Source of the DNA: an uncultured Christensenellaceae bacterium
Lineage (GTDB): Bacteria; Bacillota; Clostridia; Christensenellales; Pumilibacteraceae
Length of the DNA stretch: 19,458 bases
Direction of reading: 5' to 3'
Assembly (NCBI GenBank): GCA_910587805.1
Contig: CAJUNM010000030.1
Span: 1-19,458, forward strand
Shown: piece by piece, positions 15,643-19,458 of the stretch
How positions within the stretch are numbered: position 1 is the first letter of the stretch
Layout of the letters: every line of letters starts with the position of its first letter
Notes under the pieces: generated by a model
The model's database searches: none
What the model was told of the DNA's origin: nothing
What the model saw: only the letters and a program-made list of their open reading frames with translations
Position numbers and translations under genes: made by a program

Positions 15643-15939
15643 TAAAAAGCAGGCAATATATAGAAATACTAAGTATATCTAAACGGATAAAATCGAAGTA
15701 AAGTTTTCTTGCCTGCTTTTTTCAAAAAAGAGCGTGTAATAAGTCTATAAAAAGTAGGCAATATATAGAAATGTTAAGTATATCTAAACGGATAAAATCG
15801 AAGTAAAGTTTTCTTGCCTACTTCTTTCTAAAAAGAGCGTATAATAAGTCTATAAAAAGCAGGCAATATATAGAAATGTTAAGTATATCTATTTGGATTA
15901 AATCGAAGTAAAGTTTTCTTGCCTACTTCTTTCTAAAAA
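15625..15939. repeat. three tandem copies of a 105-bp unit with inverted-repeat arms
   Basis: Copies start at 15625, 15730 and 15835, each with GAGCGT, at an exact period of 105 bases with no spacer between them. Each contains an inverted pair of arms: AAAAAGCAGGCAA at 15644-15656 against TTGCCTGCTTTTT at 15709-15721 in copy 1 (13 perfect bp, 52-base loop), and the equivalents at 15749/15814 and 15854/15919. Copy 2 has GTAGGC with GCCTAC, a paired change that keeps the stem. Copy 3 combines the left arm of copy 1 with the right arm of copy 2. I find no convincing coding frame. It accounts for most of the 400-base gene-free stretch 15608-16011. Confidence 0.9.
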
Positions 15940-15947
15940 GAAGTAGG
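15922..15947. other. perfect 11-bp hairpin at the end of the repeat array
   Basis: CCTACTTCTTT (15922-15932) pairs with AAAGAAGTAGG (15937-15947) around CTAA. The left arm is also the right arm of repeat copy 3, so the two hairpins exclude one another. It lies just before the -35 at 15955. Confidence 0.6.
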
Positions 15948-15954
15948 TAAAGCG

Positions 15955-15983
15955 TTGACATTTTTTTGCCGCGGGAGTATAAT
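15955..15983 (+). promoter_or_regulatory. perfect-consensus promoter of the zinc-ribbon gene
   Basis: TTGACA (15955-15960), 17 bases, TATAAT (15978-15983): twelve of twelve to the sigma-A consensus. The predicted start near 15990 gives a 22-base leader. Confidence 0.85.
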
Positions 15984-16011
15984 ATTGTTGTAAAAGAGGT
16001 TTAAGTCCGTT

Positions 16012-16443
16012 ATGAAATGTCCGTGCTGCGGTTACGATATGCGAACCGCTAACAGGTGTCTGCGGTGCGGTTATACCGATCATTCCGTGGCGACTGTAGA
16101 CGAAAACATGAATAAGAACGAGGACGATCCGACCGTAAAAGTTATCGACCCGTCTCAAGTAGTGCTTGTGGAAACCCCGATCGAGGAAGACGAACGTCCG
16201 TATTTCGATCCTATCTCGTCGCTGTTCGACAGCTTTTTCGGCGATCCTATAAGCGATATATTAAACATGTTCGGATTCGGCGCGCGCGGTTCAAATCGGC
16301 GTGCGCAGGGCAGACCTACGCAGAACGAAAAGCCGCGTAGAAATATCAAGATGGTCGAGCTTGACGACGTAGAGGTCTTGGACGCGAACGACAACACTAT
16401 ATACTCGAGTAAAAAAGATAAAAACAAGCATGACAGAAAATAA
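16012..16443 (+). CDS. small zinc-ribbon protein of unknown function
   Basis: 143 residues. The N-terminus MKCPCCGYDM...NRCLRCGYTD is a four-cysteine zinc ribbon (Cys3, Cys6, and a second CxxC pair near residues 17-20). An acidic linker follows, then an amphipathic segment rich in Phe and Asp (PISSLFDSFFGDPISDILNMFGFG, about 69-92, shown in part), then a basic stretch (RRAQGR) and a charged Lys-rich tail. The ribbon may bind nucleic acid or protein; no family beyond the ribbon is recognised. GAGG lies 12 bases before the ATG. The gene has a perfect-consensus promoter and its own terminator at 16448-16468, so it is a monocistronic and possibly abundant product. Confidence 0.75.
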   Translation: MKCPCCGYDMRTANRCLRCGYTDHSVATVDENMNKNEDDPTVKVIDPSQVVLVETPIEEDERPYFDPISSLFDSFFGDPISDILNMFGFGARGSNRRAQGRPTQNEKPRRNIKMVELDDVEVLDANDNTIYSSKKDKNKHDRK

Positions 16444-16447
16444 AAAA

Positions 16448-16468
16448 ACCGCGCCTGCGGTGATTTTT
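16448..16468 (+). terminator. terminator of the zinc-ribbon gene
   Basis: ACCGC (16448-16452) pairs with GCGGT (16457-16461) around GCCT, followed by GATTTTT and preceded by an A-run. It lies four bases after the stop codon. The stem is short but GC-rich. Confidence 0.65.
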
Positions 16469-16531
16469 ATGGGAATTTATAATAACATCTGATATTATAC
16501 GAGTGCATAATAAACGGGAAAGTCAAAACAA

Positions 16532-16559
16532 AAAACGCAAGATTCAAGTCTTGCGTTTT
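16532..16559. terminator. bidirectional terminator at the left edge of the gene remnants
   Basis: AAAACGCAAGA (16532-16542) pairs perfectly with TCTTGCGTTTT (16549-16559) over 11 bp with a 6-base loop and A/T runs at both sides. It is placed to end minus-strand transcripts from the TetR remnant at 16584. Confidence 0.75.
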
Positions 16560-16583
16560 CTGTTACGTGCGTTTGGGAACTTC

Positions 16584-16790
16584 TTATTCAAAATAGATTG
16601 CATTTACAATCATTTTGGCAAGAGAGTTTATATCTTCCTTGCAATCGTTATCGAGCCAAGCCATAGATACGTTGAACAGCATGCCCGCATAAAGGTACGG
16701 GGCATAGCTTTGCGCCGAAAACAAGCGTTATCGACCGCGAGCATAACGTTTTTGTAATCGCAAATTACGATAAAACAAATTAATAGATTT
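16584..16790 (-). pseudogene. C-terminal remnant of a TetR-family regulator, frameshifted
   Basis: On the minus strand one frame ends at the stop 16584-16586 and reads YAPYLYAGMLFNVSMAWL followed by DNDCKEDINSLAKMIVNAI. This matches the usual end of TetR-family ligand domains (FYAGGLxGxxxEWLxNxxxES). Just upstream that frame meets a stop (complement of 16728-16730), while the neighbouring frame reads ICDYKNVMLAVDNACF, which fits as the preceding helix, so a one-base shift separates the two pieces. No N-terminal helix-turn-helix is found. A TetR gene divergent from an ABC transporter operon is a common arrangement for drug or lipid exporters, which fits the fragments at 16815-17280. The identification rests on a short segment. 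Confidence 0.45.
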
Positions 16791-16814
16791 GAAACCGAAA
16801 CAATTAAAATTTGT

Positions 16815-17120
16815 TTGAGTCGGAGTTCGATACACGGTTCTTACGTCTATCGCGCTACGGTATGCGGCGACATAATCGACGGACATATCGAACGTGAACT
16901 TTCATTGTGGAAACGAATGCACGTCGCTTGGAAAGTGATTTGCTGTATTCTTTCGGAAATTTTGATTTTTGTATGGCTTATAAGCCGTCTTTTATATTTT
17001 TTCCGTTCCATGAACCTGCCGAAACGTTTGGAAATCAAAATGAAAAATAACGGTTTTGCAAAAGTGGAAATTCCATATTGCAACGACTTAAAAATAGAAA
17101 ATAAAAACAAGGAGCTTTGA
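16815..17120 (+). CDS. small membrane protein upstream of the ABC fragment, possibly 5'-truncated
   Basis: The frame from TTG 16815 encodes 101 residues, and it stays open without a good start back to about 16760. One strong hydrophobic helix, or a tight pair, lies at about 38-65 (WKVICCILSEILIFVWLISR), followed by a basic, hydrophilic tail. No family is recognised. Its 3' end looks genuine because AAGGAG at about 17109-17114 inside the gene serves the next ATG one base after its stop, a normal operon junction. The missing good start and the damaged neighbours suggest the 5' part was lost. It may have belonged to the same exporter operon as the ABC ATPase. Confidence 0.45.
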   Translation: MSRSSIHGSYVYRATVCGDIIDGHIERELSLWKRMHVAWKVICCILSEILIFVWLISRLLYFFRSMNLPKRLEIKMKNNGFAKVEIPYCNDLKIENKNKEL

Positions 17121-17121
17121 A

Positions 17122-17373
17122 ATGAATGCAATCGAAATAAAAGGATTGAGCAAATCCTTTCGCGGATTGTACGCTGTGAACGAGCTGAATATGACCGTAC
17201 CGCAAGGCGCAATCTACGGCTTTATCGGCGAAAACGGTAGCGGTAAATCCACGACCGAAAAACTTATCTGCGGACAGCGTGACGTTTACCGCTTTCGACG
17301 ATGCAAAGTTGCCCGAGGTCGACCGCGTGCGCGTGTCTTATACGAATATCGATTTTGCGCACCATACCAATAA
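17122..17373 (+). pseudogene. ABC transporter ATPase, truncated after Walker A
   Basis: The first 51-52 residues are a normal N-terminus of a drug- or lipid-exporter type ABC ATPase: IEIKGLSKSF, then AVNELNMTVPQGAIYGFIG, then the Walker A motif GENGSGKST (36-44) and EKLICG. At about 17277 homology stops and the frame continues out of phase through thioesterase DNA to a TAG at 17371-17373. The Q-loop, signature motif, Walker B and H-loop are absent, so it cannot be an active ATPase. AAGGAG precedes the ATG at good distance. The most likely history is a deletion fusing this gene to the acyl-ACP thioesterase that follows. Confidence 0.8.
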
Positions 17374-17584
17374 TAAAGAGTACGCAAGGTTCATTCTCAA
17401 TACATACACGGTGCGCGAAATGGAAACTCGCGCTATTACGGAGGCTGAGATAAAATATCTGAGTCAATCGCACGAGGGCGACGTGCTTTCCGTGTGCAAA
17501 CAGAGAAACGGCAACGCGGACATTATCGCGATAGAAAAAGACGGCGAACCGATTTTACGCGGTAAGTTTGTGTTCGATCGATAA
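17279..17584 (+). pseudogene. acyl-ACP thioesterase, C-terminal fragment
   Basis: The frame from GTG 17279 encodes about 101 residues matching the C-terminal hot-dog domain of bacterial acyl-ACP thioesterases, which release free fatty acids from acyl-ACP. The diagnostic stretch is VSYTNIDFAHHTNNKEYARF (19-38), corresponding to the family's DxDxNxHxNNxxY, followed by EAEIKYLSQSHEGD and a terminal GKFVF. Full-length enzymes are about 240-250 residues with two hot-dog domains, so the N-terminal domain is missing. Residues just before the GTG in the same frame (ADS) still look like thioesterase sequence, placing the breakpoint a few bases upstream. It has no ribosome site of its own, so expression is doubtful. 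Confidence 0.75.
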
Positions 17585-17715
17585 CGGCAACGTTATCATA
17601 TAATGAATAAGTGTGTAAAGCGGGCTTAACGTATTGCAGCAGAACGAAAAAACTATATGTGTTACGTAAATGTCTAAAAAACGGTAAAGAAATCAAAGAA
17701 AAAAGCTTTGCTTGC

Positions 17716-17743
17716 TTGACACGGGGGGGGGAAGTGATATACT
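17716..17743 (+). promoter_or_regulatory. promoter with a nine-G tract in the spacer
   Basis: TTGACA (17716-17721) and TATACT (17738-17743) are separated by 16 bases that contain nine consecutive G residues (17723-17731). One more G would give the optimal 17-base spacer. Homopolymers placed this way are the classic basis of slippage-driven phase variation. Confidence 0.7.
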
Positions 17744-17773
17744 ATTTGTAACAAAACATAAGGAGTATATTGT

Positions 17774-18532
17774 ATGAATCCGATATCAAAGGCAAAAGCT
17801 ATAGTTTTGATAATCGTGCAGTTCTTTGTTTCGCTGTTTTCGTTCGGGTCATGCGGCGCCGATCCGGACGAACCGATCGATTTCGACGAGATTGTAGGCG
17901 AGCGCGTTGCGGACGCCGAGGCATGGGCGTCGGCGTTCGATTACGGCGATATTAGCAGCGCAACTGTAAGAGTTTATCTCGACGGAGAGATACTGTCGGG
18001 AGGTTATACCGTAAAGTACGATAACGGCCGTATCGAGGAAAATTACGAAATTGCGGGTATATCCCAAGACAAACGGTATACAGTTATAGGCGAAAATGAA
18101 ATAATCGAATATCGCTACGACAGCGAAACGTCCGAGTGGAAAGGTTACGAAAAATACATATCCGAATTCGACTATCCCGACGGATTTTCCATAGGCGCGG
18201 ATATACGCTTTCATTTGTCGGGAGTTGGACCGTATGACGATATCGAAAATCATTTTGACGAGATTACTTACAGCGAGGAGAAAAATGCGTATGTTTTGAG
18301 TCGGAGAGAAAAGTATACGGAGTCCGACGTTACATATTACTATACGGCATATACTTATTATAAAATACTTAATGGGATGTGCGTGGGCGTTGTAGCGGAA
18401 GCGGCTCCCGATTCTCCCGACGCGCCTGTTCCGTCCGGCGGCGACGCGCAAGCATGGGACGACAAATTATGTTTTTACCTCTATAACATAGGTACGACCG
18501 CCGTCGAACTACCCGAAGGGATCTGTATATAA
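17774..18532 (+). CDS. putative secreted lipoprotein of unknown function
   Basis: 252 residues. The N-terminus has a basic start (SKAK), a hydrophobic stretch (AIVLIIVQFFVSLFSF, about 9-24) and FGSC, a loose lipobox with the modified cysteine near 27, followed by an acidic DPDEP segment as seen after many lipoprotein cleavage sites. The mature part is acidic, Tyr- and Asp-rich, with repeated beta-type stretches (YTVKYDNG, RYTVIGENE, YYYTAYTYYK), suggesting an extracellular beta-rich domain. No family is recognised. AGGAG lies eight bases before the ATG. The promoter carries a poly-G tract, so expression may switch on and off. The gene-free 190 bases upstream (17585-17773) show nothing else I can identify. 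Confidence 0.75.
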   Translation: MNPISKAKAIVLIIVQFFVSLFSFGSCGADPDEPIDFDEIVGERVADAEAWASAFDYGDISSATVRVYLDGEILSGGYTVKYDNGRIEENYEIAGISQDKRYTVIGENEIIEYRYDSETSEWKGYEKYISEFDYPDGFSIGADIRFHLSGVGPYDDIENHFDEITYSEEKNAYVLSRREKYTESDVTYYYTAYTYYKILNGMCVGVVAEAAPDSPDAPVPSGGDAQAWDDKLCFYLYNIGTTAVELPEGICI

Positions 18533-18628
18533 GCCGCGATTATCGAATTAACTTTTACGGTTAATCCATACAAACCTGCCACGACGCAAATTTACCCGTA
18601 ATCAAATGCTTGTCAAATTCGGCGCAAC

Positions 18629-18664
18629 AAAAAATCTCCCCGATATGCTCGGAGAGATTTTTTT
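18629..18664. terminator. bidirectional terminator between the lipoprotein gene and nifJ
   Basis: A stem of about 15 bp pairs AAAAAATCTCCCCGA (18629-18643) with the segment at 18649-18663, with a 5-base loop. The single imperfect position is a G-U pair on the minus strand and a C-A mismatch on the plus strand, so it suits nifJ transcripts best. It lies 25 bases past the nifJ stop. Confidence 0.75.
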
Positions 18665-18688
18665 GTGTTGCTATTCCTATCTGTCGCT

Positions 18689-19458
18689 TTATTTTCCTGC
18701 GCGATTCTTGTAACCGTCGAGGCGGGCTTTCGCTTCCTTTTCGGCGCGCTCGAACAATTCTTTTGCGATCTCGGGCTTGGACTTCGCAAGCGTTTTGTAA
18801 CGCGTTTCGCCTGCGATAAACTCCTGATAGCTGCCCGTGGGGTCTTTGGAGTCGAGGGTGAACGGATTTTTGCCTTGCTCGGCAAGCTCGGGATTGAAAC
18901 GGTAGAGCTGCCAATATCCGGCTTTGACCGCTTTGTCTTCTTCCGCCATGCCGTTGCTCATGTCGATACCGTGGTTGATGCACGTTGCGTATGCGATGAT
19001 GAGCGACGGACCGTGATATGCTTCGGCTTCGGCTATCGCTTTGATCACTTGGTTCTTATCCGCACCCATGGCGACTTGCGCCACGTATACGTAACCGTAG
19101 GTCATAGCCATTGCGCCGAGGTCTTTCTTTTTGGTGCGCTTGCCACCTGCGGCGAACTTGGCGACCGAGCCGGTAGGAGTGGACTTACTCGACTGACCGC
19201 CGGTGTTGCTGTAAACCTCTGTGTCGACAACGAGTACGTTCACGTCCTCGCCGCTTGCGAGCACTTGATCGAGTCCGCCGTAGCCGATGTCGTACGCCCA
19301 GCCGTCGCCGCCGAATATCCAAACGGACTTTTTGACGAGGCAGTCTTTTTCTTCTTCTATATAATTGAGTTCGGTTTTGAGATCGCCCTTCGCGGCTTTG
19401 ACAGCGGCAGGGAGAAGCGCCTCGATCTCTTTAGCGGCGGCTTTGCTGCCCGCCGCGT
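18689..19458 (-). CDS. nifJ: pyruvate:ferredoxin oxidoreductase, C-terminal part
   Basis: The last 256 residues of an approximately 1170-residue homodimeric pyruvate:ferredoxin (flavodoxin) oxidoreductase; the gene enters from beyond the right edge of the window. The enzyme converts pyruvate and CoA to acetyl-CoA and CO2 while reducing ferredoxin, a central reaction of anaerobes. The thiamine diphosphate and magnesium site is visible as FGGDGWAYDIGYGGLDQV, followed by DTEVYSNTGGQSSKSTPTG, AAGGKRTKKKDLGAMAMTYGYVYVAQVA and the CINHGIDMS segment. All of this matches the catalytic TPP domain. It carries on from the glycolytic genes in the window, and it ends at the terminator at 18629-18664. Confidence 0.96.
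   Translation of the reverse strand, partial: AAGSKAAAKEIEALLPAAVKAAKGDLKTELNYIEEEKDCLVKKSVWIFGGDGWAYDIGYGGLDQVLASGEDVNVLVVDTEVYSNTGGQSSKSTPTGSVAKFAAGGKRTKKKDLGAMAMTYGYVYVAQVAMGADKNQVIKAIAEAEAYHGPSLIIAYATCINHGIDMSNGMAEEDKAVKAGYWQLYRFNPELAEQGKNPFTLDSKDPTGSYQEFIAGETRYKTLAKSKPEIAKELFERAEKEAKARLDGYKNRAGK

Noticed and set aside
15625..15939. CRISPR array
   Set aside because: The units are 105 bp, fully contiguous and only three in number, with no unique spacers and no cas genes nearby.
16503..16757. Plus-strand frame of 84 codons starting with GTG
   Set aside because: It runs through the terminator hairpin at 16532-16559 and is antisense to the TetR remnant. There is no ribosome site and no family resemblance.

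Overview
The window looks like chromosomal DNA of a Clostridia-type member of the Bacillota, probably an uncultured anaerobe. The evidence is a whiA gene, a murB-PHP-whiA-dnaE-pfkA gene order, an ATP-type PfkA with a class II aldolase, and a pyruvate:ferredoxin oxidoreductase. Strong AGGAGG-like ribosome sites and TTGACA/TATAAT promoters also fit. Base composition is near 50% GC with many GCG/CGC/GAC codons. The exact lineage is an inference.

Layout. Positions 1-2000, minus strand: the first codons of an unidentified gene, a DagK-type lipid kinase, and a Fic-fold protein whose catalytic motif is eroded. Positions 2057-9424, plus strand: murB, a PHP-domain phosphoesterase, whiA, dnaE and pfkA. 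The rapZ and yvcK genes usually found beside whiA are absent here. Positions 9685-10617, minus: class II fructose-bisphosphate aldolase, convergent with pfkA and divergent from an M29 aminopeptidase and a two-helix membrane protein (10835-12582). Positions 12723-15315, plus: gap and a stand-alone TrpB-like PLP enzyme behind a structured leader. With pfkA, fba, gap and the nifJ fragment at the right edge, the window holds much of the route from fructose-6-phosphate to acetyl-CoA.

The right third (15.3-18.6 kb) is accessory in character. It holds a three-helix mini-membrane protein (minus), three tandem copies of a 105-bp unit with inverted-repeat arms, and a perfect-consensus promoter driving a small zinc-ribbon protein. 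A gene graveyard follows: a TetR C-terminal remnant, a small membrane protein, an ABC ATPase cut just after its Walker A motif, and the C-terminal half of an acyl-ACP thioesterase joined out of frame. Then comes a putative lipoprotein whose promoter spacer contains nine consecutive G residues, which suggests slippage-based phase variation. The window ends in the C-terminal quarter of pyruvate:ferredoxin oxidoreductase.

The items most worth a second look are the 105-bp tandem repeat, the poly-G promoter, the ABC/thioesterase chimera, the degenerate Fic protein, two candidate leaderless genes, and a TTGCAAA-N5-(-10) arrangement shared by the pfkA and gap promoters. I recognised no tRNA, rRNA, insertion sequence or CRISPR array.
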